From positions 1 to 64,000 of the forward strand of contig CAZEDB010000001.1 of NCBI GenBank assembly GCA_964510855.1: 64,000 nt of DNA, given 5' to 3'. The position numbers and the translations under genes are program-made. Source of the DNA: UBA8828 sp964510855 (lineage in GTDB: Bacteria; Verrucomicrobiota; Verrucomicrobiia; Opitutales; UBA953). Positions 1-8,161 of the stretch are shown one piece after another. The notes below the pieces were generated by a model that had not been told where the DNA came from, made no database searches, and worked only from the letters and a program-made list of their open reading frames with translations. Numbering within the stretch: the first letter of the stretch is position 1; each line of letters starts with the position of its first letter.

Positions 1-560
1 ACGACGGGTTCTTCCGAGTCTTAGGCGAAACCGATACGAGAGCGATACCGGTTGCAGGCACCGATATCGCCCGTGCGCTTGAATAAGCAGAGTTGGCTTT
101 TGCTAAAAATCGAAATCGTAAACTGGTTATCCTTTTAACCGACGGAGAAGATCTCCAGGCGGGCGGAGTTGAAATGGCCGCTAAACTTGCGCGCAAAGGT
201 TTAGTGGTTCACGCCGTCGGCGTGGGAACCGAATCGGGCGGACCCATCACAGTGATTGGCCCGGATGGCCAACCCGATAGCTTGCGCGATGAGGAAGGAA
301 ATGCTGTTACCAGCCGGCTCGATGAAACCACCTTAACTAAAGTTGCTGAAGCAACCCGCGGACGTTACGTGCGACTGGGTCAGGCAGGCGAAGGCATGGA
401 AGCCTTGCGGCTAGCGATTCAGGCGGGGACGGATACGCAAGGTGGGGCTAGGCAAGGCATTCCCCGCGAGCCCATCTTTATCGTGCTGGCTTTACTCTTA
501 CTCGTGATTGAATCCCTTCTTTCTGAGCGACGGCTCCGTCCAACCCGCACCACGCCATGA
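1..560 (+). pseudogene. batB: BatB-like VWA-domain protein, 3' part, interrupted by an in-frame stop
   Basis: This is the C-terminal half of a von Willebrand factor A protein of the Bat (aerotolerance) family, a membrane-anchored protein facing the periplasm. The frame is open from base 3 and reads GFFRVLGETDTRAIPVAGTD, which holds the MIDAS threonine. A TAA follows at 84-86, and the same frame resumes with AELAFAKNRNRK and the MIDAS aspartate motif LLTDGED. Both sides of the stop fit one VWA domain, so it interrupts the domain rather than ending a gene. The tail carries a membrane segment (PIFIVLALLLLVIESLL) and a basic end, as in BatB. A shorter reading from TTG at 93 would lack half of the fold. 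The last codons overlap batC (ATGA). The stop may be a true nonsense mutation or a base error; the 5' end lies outside the window. Confidence 0.7.
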
Positions 561-1516
561 AATTATCCTATTTCATCATCGGCCTGCTCGCCACCCAACT
601 CCCTGCGGCTTCTTCTGGACCTGAACCTGAGTTTAGCGAACTGGATGCTCGGGAATTAAATAACTTAGGAACCCAACGGCTCAAAGCCAACGACTTACCG
701 GGCGCTGAAGATGCGCTGCGAGCTTCGCTTGCACGCGATCAAGACAACCTACGCGTCACCTCTCTGCACAACTTGGGTCATGTTCGTTTTGGAAAAGGCC
801 GTAGCGCCCTAGGAGGCTCAACCGAAGGACCCCTCACCGATTTAACCTTAGCGCGTTCTTGGATTGAAGCCGCAGATGCGGATATTTCTGACATGACGGA
901 TATGATTGAAATGCTCGACGCAGCCAAAGCCCAAGCGCTCAAGCCAGATTATGTGCCTGCGGTTGCAGCATTAGCTTCCGGAATCGGTACTTGGCGAGCG
1001 ATACGCAAAGAGGGTTTACCCTCCGCCGAAAAGGCCTTGGCCAAGCGAGCTGGGGTTATCGCTTTTTGGACGCGCTCCGTCGGAGATTTTCGCAGTGCGG
1101 TTGAATTAGCGGCGAGCGATACGCTTTCGCAGGAAAACGCTGAGCGGGTTGAATCCCTGCTGCGGGCTTTGAGACGCGAAACTGATTTGTTGCGCGAGAC
1201 CTATCGAGATTTGGGTGCGAAGCACGCCGAGTTGCGCGAGGTGATTCTAGAACTTCTGAAACGCATTCCTCCGGAAGAGCGTCCCCAAGCTGGCGCAGGT
1301 GAAGGGGAGGATGATGAGTTTGGAGAGCCTCGCCCCAATCAAGGATCGGGCACAGGTGAAGGTACGGAAGATGGGCAAGAAGGGCGTATGAGTGAACAAG
1401 AAGCCCGCAGTCAGCTCGAGGCCCTCCAGGACCAATTTGGGCGGCGCATGCCCGCCGCAGGTCAAGGTCAGCCCGGTCAAGGCCGGCCGCGCGAACGGAA
1501 AGGAAAGGATTACTAA
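557..1516 (+). CDS. batC: BatC-like TPR protein
   Basis: A 319-residue secreted or periplasmic protein placed as BatC. It opens with a hydrophobic signal-like segment (LSYFIIGLLATQLPAAS). A TPR-like region at about 30-80 contains NNLGTQRLKANDLPGAEDAL and a second helix pair. A long helical middle follows, then a low-complexity acidic, Gly- and Gln-rich tail from about 245. TPR proteins with such tails commonly sit between batB and batD. The start overlaps the batB stop by ATGA and the stop overlaps the batD start, so it is translationally coupled to both. It probably scaffolds the Bat complex; the exact role of Bat proteins is unsettled. Confidence 0.72.
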   Translation: MKLSYFIIGLLATQLPAASSGPEPEFSELDARELNNLGTQRLKANDLPGAEDALRASLARDQDNLRVTSLHNLGHVRFGKGRSALGGSTEGPLTDLTLARSWIEAADADISDMTDMIEMLDAAKAQALKPDYVPAVAALASGIGTWRAIRKEGLPSAEKALAKRAGVIAFWTRSVGDFRSAVELAASDTLSQENAERVESLLRALRRETDLLRETYRDLGAKHAELREVILELLKRIPPEERPQAGAGEGEDDEFGEPRPNQGSGTGEGTEDGQEGRMSEQEARSQLEALQDQFGRRMPAAGQGQPGQGRPRERKGKDY

Positions 1517-3201
1517 TGCGACCCCTTTTACTGGCAGTTTTTCTAACTGGTTGGACCGCTCTCGCCTTCGCACAGGATGAAGCCTCGACCCGCGTCATTC
1601 CAGAAACGCCTGCTCCTGGCCAACCTTTCCGGGTTGAAATCACCCTGGTTTCCCCGGCCAACGATTCAACTGGGCCAGCCTTACGCGTGGGTAGCGAACT
1701 CCCTCTTTTAGAAACTATCCCCTTACGTTTTTCTGGCCAACGCTTTGGAGGATGGAATGCGCGCGGCACCACCACCCTATTACTTAGTGGAACCGCTCCA
1801 ACCACTCCCGGAGTACATCGCATCCCAAGCTTCACGCTCACCTTTGCGGTACGAAAGGTTCGTATTCCGGCTACAGTTTTTACCGTACGCCCTTTGGCAG
1901 AAGGCGAAGATTTAGGTTTGGTCTCAGCTCAACTCGAACTTCCTGAGCGAACAGTTTACATTGGTGAAACCTTGAACGGGCGCATCTTAGCTAACCATGG
2001 CAAACAGGAACGAGCAGTGGCGATCTTTGGTTTAGAAGCGCGGGGCGAAGGGCTTTCCTTCCGTAATCGTGGAGCACGTTCGGAAGCAGATGGAATGACG
2101 GCTGATTTTGAGTTAACCCCTACCCGCATCGGCGAAGTCGATTTAAGAATCTCCGCCGTACTTTTAGCGGAAGGACCAGCCAGTGGTGCCGCCACTGGCT
2201 CACGCGATCGACCAGTGGTGTTAGCGAGAAAAATTAAAGTAGCCTCAATTCCTGAACGCGGCCGTCCGAATGATTGGGGAGGTGCCGTCGGAGCCTTTAC
2301 CACTGGACCCGTTACGGTTTCACGTACCAATCCTGAAATTGGAGAATCCATCCGCCTCGCCGTGACCTTGCGTGGCGAAGGTAATCTTGAACGTATTTTG
2401 CCCCCTGAAGTACCCCATGGCGACGCTTGGGATGTCTTGCCGGTTCGAGAAGCAGGTCGAAGTGGTAGGGGTTTAGGCGAGCGGACCTTTACTTACCAAA
2501 TTACGCCTCGACTACCGGGTAAATTAGAAACGCCCACGGTACGCCTAAGTGCATTTAATCCTAACACGCGGGCCTTTGAGCCCTTGGTGTTTAGCCCTTT
2601 AACCGTGGATGTTTCAGGTCAAGCCCCAGCCCGGGTCGACTTAGTGACGGTTGATCCCAGTGCACCGATGGTTACGGATTCAACCGTCGGCACCCCTCCG
2701 GTCGCGCCTATTTCACGCCTACTTCCTCCGCCTGAAAGCTTAGCCTCGGTTGCGTCATCCTTACCGCGCATTGGGAGTAAGGTCGCGCTTGCCAATGTAA
2801 CGGGCCTCTTCGTGCTCCTCGCTGCGGTGGGTTGGGCGGCACGTCGTGAATGGGTCACCGCCCACCCTGAACAAATGGCAAAGCGGCGCGGCCGACGCGC
2901 AGTGGCCCGAACCCTACGGCGATTGCGCCGGATACCCCTCGACCGTATGGATGCCCTAGTAGTTGAGGGCTTACGCCAAGGGGCAGCTCCTTTATTAAAA
3001 GGTCAGTATCCCGCACTGACCGCCGAGGATGTCCTACGCGCACTCGAGGGGGAGGTGGCGCATGCAGCGTGCATCCGGGCCTGTTTTCAACGCCACGAGG
3101 CGGGACGGTTTGGCGGGTCCATCACTCCCCCTCCTGCCCATCAAGCACGTGAGGCACTCGCAAGTGCCCTGAACGAACTGCATCGCCGTCTATGCGCCTA
3201 A
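1516..3201 (+). CDS. batD: BatD-like oxygen tolerance protein
   Basis: A 561-residue protein with the BatD layout. It has an N-terminal signal peptide (MRPLLLAVFLTGWTALAFAQ), then several beta-rich Ig-like stretches to about residue 400. One membrane segment near 425-445 (VTGLFVLLAAVGWAA) is followed by a basic cytoplasmic tail of about 115 residues. BatD family proteins are periplasmic, membrane-anchored partners of the BatA/BatB VWA proteins. The start codon overlaps the batC stop (TAATG) and the 3' end overlaps batE by 10 bases, placing it inside one operon. I see no unusual feature apart from the damaged batB upstream. Confidence 0.8.
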   Translation: MRPLLLAVFLTGWTALAFAQDEASTRVIPETPAPGQPFRVEITLVSPANDSTGPALRVGSELPLLETIPLRFSGQRFGGWNARGTTTLLLSGTAPTTPGVHRIPSFTLTFAVRKVRIPATVFTVRPLAEGEDLGLVSAQLELPERTVYIGETLNGRILANHGKQERAVAIFGLEARGEGLSFRNRGARSEADGMTADFELTPTRIGEVDLRISAVLLAEGPASGAATGSRDRPVVLARKIKVASIPERGRPNDWGGAVGAFTTGPVTVSRTNPEIGESIRLAVTLRGEGNLERILPPEVPHGDAWDVLPVREAGRSGRGLGERTFTYQITPRLPGKLETPTVRLSAFNPNTRAFEPLVFSPLTVDVSGQAPARVDLVTVDPSAPMVTDSTVGTPPVAPISRLLPPPESLASVASSLPRIGSKVALANVTGLFVLLAAVGWAARREWVTAHPEQMAKRRGRRAVARTLRRLRRIPLDRMDALVVEGLRQGAAPLLKGQYPALTAEDVLRALEGEVAHAACIRACFQRHEAGRFGGSITPPPAHQAREALASALNELHRRLCA

Positions 3202-3950
3202 TTTTACTTTTAGCATTTCTAGCGAGCGTGAGTTTTGCCAAGGCCAACGAAGCGCGCTACCTTGAGGCCCGTTCCGCTTATGAAGCAGGTGACTCAGCGC
3301 GAGCGCTGGATATTTGGCAAGAGCTGGCGGCCGAGCGAGGTACGGATGCCGCACTTTTGGCGGCGATGGGTAATGCGGAGTGGCGCTTAGGTCGAAAAGG
3401 TCGGGCCTTAGTTTGCTGGGAGCGCGCACTCTTGATCGATGCGAACCAACCTGTAGCACGCGCCGGCATCGATCATGCAGTGGCCCTAGGCGGCATCGAC
3501 CGCCCCGCTGAACGTTGGTACGAACGCTATGCGGCACTCATGGCTTTTGATTTATGGATTGGGCTAGGTCTACTCGCAGGCTGGTCGTGGTTGGGCGCCT
3601 GGGCATGGCCCCGATTACAGGGCAAGCGCATGGGCGACCCGCATCACCGTGCTGCGCTAGTAGCGGCAACAACTTTAGCTTTAATTACCCCGGGAATCTG
3701 GGGGTCATGGCAACGTTATGAACGCGCGGTTAATCGCGTGCCTGATGAGCCACTCAAGTTAACCCCCACGCTATTAGGTGAACCTTTAGCGATACTAGGC
3801 GAAGGGGATATCGTACGTACCGGCAGGGAACTCAATGGTCACGTGCGAGTAACCCTGGCAGGCTCACAAGTCGGTTGGCTCAGGCTCGCGGCGCTTGAAC
3901 CGGTAGCGGCCGAAGGCGGGCCGCGTGAACTGGATACTCCAACCCCTTAA
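3192..3950 (+). CDS. batE: BatE-like TPR and SH3-type protein
   Basis: A 252-residue protein ending the Bat operon. It has a signal peptide (MRLILLLAFLASVSFAKA), a TPR pair at about 22-95 (AYEAGDSARALDIWQELA, then GNAEWRLGRKGRALVCWERA), and two membrane segments at about 118-140 and 152-170. A C-terminal beta domain (ILGEGDIVRTGRELNGHVRV, ending GWLRLAALEPV) resembles bacterial SH3. This order matches BatE. It starts inside the end of batD. The next gene begins 45 bases downstream and encodes an unrelated permease, so the Bat operon probably ends here. Confidence 0.75.
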   Translation: MRLILLLAFLASVSFAKANEARYLEARSAYEAGDSARALDIWQELAAERGTDAALLAAMGNAEWRLGRKGRALVCWERALLIDANQPVARAGIDHAVALGGIDRPAERWYERYAALMAFDLWIGLGLLAGWSWLGAWAWPRLQGKRMGDPHHRAALVAATTLALITPGIWGSWQRYERAVNRVPDEPLKLTPTLLGEPLAILGEGDIVRTGRELNGHVRVTLAGSQVGWLRLAALEPVAAEGGPRELDTPTP

Positions 3951-3995
3951 GGATTTACCCTCGCCCCGAGAAGGTCCCAAGGCATTGCTAGATAA

Positions 3996-5093
3996 GTGCG
4001 ACTTCTCGACCGTCTCATCCTCGGCGAAGTAGCGGCCGCCACCGCTACGGCTACCGGCGGCTGTGTCTTTGTGCTTACGGCGGGCAACCTCTTCAAGCAG
4101 GTCATAGGTGAATTAGCCGCCGGCCGAATCGACGGCCTGCAAGCCCTAGAATTAATCGCTCTCTTACTCCCTGGCGTACTTCCCTATGCACTCCCGCTTG
4201 GAGTCTTAACCGGCATGCTGATTGCTTTTGGGCGACTCGGAGCCCAAAACGAACTTACCGCCATGCGCGCGGCTGGGACCTCTCTACTACGCTTGGCAGC
4301 ACCCGCTCTCCTCTTTGCGGGCCTACTCGCCAGCCTCTCGGTCTTGATTAATCTAGAAATTGCCCCGCGCGCCAACGATGCCTATCGCGAACTCCTTAAA
4401 GGTACCGTGGCACGAAACCCCATCGCTGCGATTATTCCTGGTGAACTCTCGAAGGCGTTTCCTAATACCATTTTAAGAACGGAGGCCCGCGATGGCGACC
4501 GGCTGACAGGCTTATCCTTATGGCGTCTCGATGATGAAGGTCGGATTATTCAAAGCCTACAGGCGAAAGAAGCCGTGGTACGCGTCATCGATGAGACTTC
4601 AGGTGAGCGCAAACTTATGATTGAGGCGAGTGGCGCCCGCATCGAACGAAGAAATCCCGAAGCTACAGACGGTCGGGCAGGAAACTTTACTCAACTCGAG
4701 CGCGCCATCGTAGAAATTCCACTCGTTGCGGGCGAAGCTTTCACCCGAAAACTTCGCTGGATGACCACCGCCGAACTCGAAGTGATGCGCACGACCGGCG
4801 AGCCCGCCCAGCGCCTTGAAGCTACACGCCAGCTCCACACCCATGCCGCAGGAGGCATCGCAGTCTGGGCCTTAGCCTTACTGGCGATTCCTCTTTCATT
4901 AAGAGTGGGGCGGAGCGAAACCTTAGTTAACGCAGCCATCGCTCTAGTCGTTGCCTTGCTCTACTACTTGTTAACTGCCATCGCTACTTGGATACCTCTA
5001 GAAGCTGCCCCCCCCGAGGTGGTGGCTTGGGCTCCCACGGTGGTGGTTATGGCAGTCGGTGGCTTCTTTTTCTGGCGCGCCGCTCGACGTTGA
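3996..5093 (+). CDS. LptF/LptG-family permease
   Basis: A 365-residue inner-membrane permease of the YjgP/YjgQ (LptF/LptG) family, the membrane part of the ABC machine that extracts LPS and passes it to the periplasmic bridge. Membrane helices lie at about 10-30, 50-75 and 95-120 near the N-terminus and 285-365 at the C-terminus. Between them is a periplasmic beta domain of about 150 residues. The family signature stretch ALPLGVLTGMLIAFGRL with NELTAMRAAG is clear. GTG is the start. Only one permease is present here; its partner and LptB must lie elsewhere. LptF and LptG cannot be told apart by eye. Confidence 0.85.
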   Translation: MRLLDRLILGEVAAATATATGGCVFVLTAGNLFKQVIGELAAGRIDGLQALELIALLLPGVLPYALPLGVLTGMLIAFGRLGAQNELTAMRAAGTSLLRLAAPALLFAGLLASLSVLINLEIAPRANDAYRELLKGTVARNPIAAIIPGELSKAFPNTILRTEARDGDRLTGLSLWRLDDEGRIIQSLQAKEAVVRVIDETSGERKLMIEASGARIERRNPEATDGRAGNFTQLERAIVEIPLVAGEAFTRKLRWMTTAELEVMRTTGEPAQRLEATRQLHTHAAGGIAVWALALLAIPLSLRVGRSETLVNAAIALVVALLYYLLTAIATWIPLEAAPPEVVAWAPTVVVMAVGGFFFWRAARR

Positions 5094-5100
5094 GGAATTT

Positions 5101-5877
5101 TTAACGCTCGAGTTTGTACCAAGCCATCCATGCCACGGCCATGTGCCAAAGGGAGAACCCTTCGTTAAAAATTTTCATAAAAGAGGCCCCCAAAATTTGA
5201 TCCTGTAAAGGGTCGAGGTTGGTAATACGCGGAGCCAGTCGATAGGTATCGTAGATAGGTTGATCACCAAAAATGAGCGCTGCCCAAAGCGGCAAATCAA
5301 CCACCATAATGGCCACGCAATAGAGAATCGATTTGCCGTGGGTGAGTGGGGGTAAGACCCGGGAGCGACTCACCAGAGGCCAAGCCACTAATAAACCTGG
5401 CAGGAAAATCGTCCAATGCTCAATGACATGAACCGTACGATTCGCCAAAGCCCACTGGTAGAGTTCAGGGAAGTGCCAGCAGGAAAAAATTAAGGTGAAA
5501 AGTCCCGCTGCCACTAAGGGATGGACCATGAGAGCAAAGACCCGACGGGTCCGCGGTGAACGCTCAAGCCAGGGATCAAGCAACTCAGGAGGAATACCTG
5601 AAGCAATCAAGGGCGCGGCCACATATATCAGCAGCATGTGCTGCAACATATGGGCTGAAAAAAGATAACCTTCACCTAATTGATCGAGCGGCGAACCGAC
5701 GGCGAGATACGCCGCCAAGACCCCGAGGTGATAACGGATTGAAGCACCCACCGGGTAAGATGAACCAGGCGCAAGGGTCTGTCGCATGGGACCACAGGCG
5801 AGAGCATAAAGCCACGAAGCCATCACGACTGTGAGCACGAGTAAGGGCTCAGTATGCCAATGAAGAGGAGGGCCCAT
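5101..5877 (-). CDS. ctaG: CtaG-type cytochrome c oxidase assembly factor
   Basis: A 258-residue integral membrane protein of the caa3_CtaG family, needed in other bacteria for making active caa3 oxidase. About seven membrane helices are visible. Family-typical stretches are SAHMLQHMLLIYVAAPLIASG with paired His and HPLVAAGLFTLIFSCWHFPELY, plus a late FNEGFSLWHMAVAWMAWY. The conserved His/Met residues in the membrane suggest copper handling. It is the last gene of the oxidase cluster, 3 bases after the DUF3142 gene, and is convergent with the LptF/G permease (7-base gap). Confidence 0.85.
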   Translation of the reverse strand: MGPPLHWHTEPLLVLTVVMASWLYALACGPMRQTLAPGSSYPVGASIRYHLGVLAAYLAVGSPLDQLGEGYLFSAHMLQHMLLIYVAAPLIASGIPPELLDPWLERSPRTRRVFALMVHPLVAAGLFTLIFSCWHFPELYQWALANRTVHVIEHWTIFLPGLLVAWPLVSRSRVLPPLTHGKSILYCVAIMVVDLPLWAALIFGDQPIYDTYRLAPRITNLDPLQDQILGASFMKIFNEGFSLWHMAVAWMAWYKLER

Positions 5878-5880
5878 GGT

Positions 5881-7143
5881 TTAAGGGACAACTAAGCGGA
5901 CTTTTAGATCCGTCGGCGGTGATGTAAAACGTGCCCAACCCACCAATCGTGCTTCTCCCGGACCTATCACGGTTGAGGCCATACTAGGATGTAGCTGGAA
6001 GCTCGTGCCCGTTGGCTTATGGATCTTAAAAGCATTAGCTCCTTCACGAAGCCCAAGAGGACCGCCCGACCAAGTAACTTCAATTTCTCGAGGGGCAAGC
6101 GGCACCATACCTGTATTGGCTAAAACCACCTGGTAGTTACCTTCGTCATCTGAATGCACAGTGGGTACCAGCGAACGAACTAACGGTTGGTTATCAAGTA
6201 CCGCCGCCAAACCTTCACGCGACCAAGTGCCGTAATCATCGACAACGGGCAGCCTAAACCAATCTACCCCCACTAGGGTATCGGGCGCGTAACGTTGGAG
6301 ATGTTGCCAAGTGCGAGCGAGCTCGTCGGGGTCAGCCGCCCGATGTCGAAGTCGATTGGTTCCCGGTAAAGGGCGTAGCCCGGCCAAAACATCGCCCAAA
6401 GGACGACCCGTTTCATCTTCGCAGCGATAGTAACTTGAAAGCGATAAACCAACCCGGAAGGGCTTACCGGATTGGGCGGCAGTGCTAAGCCACGAGTCGA
6501 GAATCGTACGCTTTGGGACCTCGGGATTTCCCCCTAGAGCCCTTCCCGCCATAAGATTAAGCGTTAAACTATCTGCGGCGGCTACTAATTCGGCATAACC
6601 CGACTCCTTTAGATGACTCGGCAAGATGGTCACGCCCACGGGAAGACTCAGTCGGCTACGAATTGAAGGTAAAGCCTTAGCTAGAGCTGCGAGATGACGC
6701 GGTGGGCAATCGAGCTCTAGTTGCACCCCAGCAACCCGCACATCGGCGGCACGTGCATAAGCGAGGGACTCGGCTAAGAAATCGACGGACCGGGTTAAAT
6801 CAATCTCAGGGGTAAGAGCAAAAGCTCCCCGCTCCACTACCACCGCGAGCTCAACGGGACGGCGGGCGCGGGCCACAGCCTGCCAATCAACTGGGAAGCG
6901 TTGCCCTTCATTTATTTGTCCGGCCGTACCAATAAAAATTCTCAAGGTTGCCAGTCTCGGGTCCAACCGCTCTGCGCCCAAAGCTAAAGCAGTTTCGGCA
7001 TTCCAAGTAGGCGACCAAACCGAGGCACTATGGATAAGAGGAGGCGCTGTGGGTGAGCGGGGTACAGGATCACAGGCCGCAAGTCCGAGTACCGCAGCAA
7101 GCCCGGTTAAAGTCCGAGCTAAGACCGGTCTCAGCCAAACCAA
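5881..7143 (-). CDS. DUF3142-type lipoprotein inside the oxidase cluster
   Basis: A probable lipoprotein (signal ending GLAAVLGLAAC, lipobox LAAC) whose mature part resembles DUF3142. That family is a predicted TIM-barrel of unknown role, with motifs such as VQLELDCPPRHLAALAKAL, LPVGVTILPSHL and VGVDWFRLPVVDDYGTW. A C-terminal beta domain of about 95 residues follows. I took TTG at 7143 because it gives a normal lipoprotein signal and only a 13-base overlap with ctaF; ATG at 7176 or 7230 is possible. It sits between ctaF and ctaG, so it is probably co-transcribed with the oxidase. A role in oxidase assembly is only a guess; the barrel looks more like a glycoside hydrolase relative. Confidence 0.7.
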   Translation of the reverse strand: MVWLRPVLARTLTGLAAVLGLAACDPVPRSPTAPPLIHSASVWSPTWNAETALALGAERLDPRLATLRIFIGTAGQINEGQRFPVDWQAVARARRPVELAVVVERGAFALTPEIDLTRSVDFLAESLAYARAADVRVAGVQLELDCPPRHLAALAKALPSIRSRLSLPVGVTILPSHLKESGYAELVAAADSLTLNLMAGRALGGNPEVPKRTILDSWLSTAAQSGKPFRVGLSLSSYYRCEDETGRPLGDVLAGLRPLPGTNRLRHRAADPDELARTWQHLQRYAPDTLVGVDWFRLPVVDDYGTWSREGLAAVLDNQPLVRSLVPTVHSDDEGNYQVVLANTGMVPLAPREIEVTWSGGPLGLREGANAFKIHKPTGTSFQLHPSMASTVIGPGEARLVGWARFTSPPTDLKVRLVVP

Positions 7144-7478
7144 AGCGTATCGACCCGCTCGATAGAGAATAAACATACGAGCGCGGTAAAGGTCGCACAG
7201 GCCAGCAGGAGACCTGCCATGAAAAGCCAAAAGAGTAAGCGGTGGTCATAAATCAGGTGCATGAACCAGAGAATGACGGCGATGAATTTAACTAACGACA
7301 AGACACCTAAGCCTGCGAGCAGGAGACCTGCCGAAAGAGGGAGGAATATTGCAACAATCTCAACCCCAGTAATGATGGCTAACCACAGGGCGAGGGTGAT
7401 GAAGTGGTGGTAGCGACGGGTTTCCTCGGCGATGAGTTCAGGACCAACTGGGGCATCTGAGTCGTGAGTCGTAGACAT
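7131..7478 (-). CDS. ctaF: Cytochrome c oxidase subunit IV (CtaF-like)
   Basis: A 115-residue protein with three predicted membrane helices: HFITLALWLAIITGVEIVAI, GLLLAGLGVLSLVKFIAVIL and LFWLFMAGLLLACATFTALV. It matches the small prokaryotic subunit IV family of haem-copper oxidases by size and by the FIAVILWFMHLIYDHR stretch after helix 2. It lies 5 bases after ctaE and overlaps the next gene. In other oxidases this subunit helps stability and assembly and is not catalytic. Confidence 0.85.
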   Translation of the reverse strand: MSTTHDSDAPVGPELIAEETRRYHHFITLALWLAIITGVEIVAIFLPLSAGLLLAGLGVLSLVKFIAVILWFMHLIYDHRLLFWLFMAGLLLACATFTALVCLFSIERVDTLWFG

Positions 7479-7483
7479 GGGCG

Positions 7484-8140
7484 TTAGCTTAACGGAAGTG
7501 CAGGACCCCAGATGCCATTAGGACCTAGGTATTCAATGAGGTAAACCACGGTGAAGATGAGGATCCAAACAATATCAACGAAGTGCCAATAGAGACCTGC
7601 TACCTCAACATCGGTAGCACCTCCGTGGCCTCGCAGGCGACCGGTGAAGCTATAGAAGTAGAGCAAGATGAGCCAGAGAACGCCAATGGCGACGTGCGTA
7701 CCGTGCGTTCCGGTAAGCACATAGAAGGTCGAACCAAAGACGCTATTCTGAATGGTTAAACCGCGCTGATAGAAGTGCGTGAACTCATAAACTTGGCAGC
7801 CCAAGAAGATTAATCCGAAAAGAATCACACCTAAAACATTACGACGGAAAGACTCAATCTGACCCTTGTGCATGGCGGATACCGCCAAGGCCATCAAGAA
7901 CGACGACATGAGCAGAATGAAGGTTGAGAACGAGGTTAACTCGATATCGAACAACCCTTGGATAAAGCGCTCGTTGCCTGCCGCATCGGTGAATCCAGAA
8001 GGGTAAAGCTTACGATAGAGTAAGTGCGTTGAGATAAGCGTCCCGAAAAACATGCAGTCGGACGCCAAGAAAAGCCACATGATGAGCTTTTTATTATCAA
8101 TCCCCGTGGAATTGGGGACTGTGGCAGCAGTGTCAGACAT
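7484..8140 (-). CDS. ctaE: Cytochrome c oxidase subunit III
   Basis: A 218-residue subunit III of the haem-copper oxidase. It has five membrane helices and the family motifs LFLASDCMFFGTLISTHLLY near the N-terminus, GTFYVLTGTHGTHVAIGVLW in the middle and YWHFVDIVWILIFTVVYL at the end. The HFVDxVW motif is diagnostic. It supports subunit I in proton pumping and stability. The gene follows ctaD by 21 bases and precedes ctaF by 5, within one minus-strand operon. Confidence 0.93.
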   Translation of the reverse strand: MSDTAATVPNSTGIDNKKLIMWLFLASDCMFFGTLISTHLLYRKLYPSGFTDAAGNERFIQGLFDIELTSFSTFILLMSSFLMALAVSAMHKGQIESFRRNVLGVILFGLIFLGCQVYEFTHFYQRGLTIQNSVFGSTFYVLTGTHGTHVAIGVLWLILLYFYSFTGRLRGHGGATDVEVAGLYWHFVDIVWILIFTVVYLIEYLGPNGIWGPALPLS

Positions 8141-8161
8141 AAAAGAAGACGTGGTTAACGA

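Noticed and set aside
1056..1841. 261-codon minus-strand reading frame across batC and batD
   Set aside because: Antisense to two genes with clear family features; its own translation is low-complexity and matches nothing.
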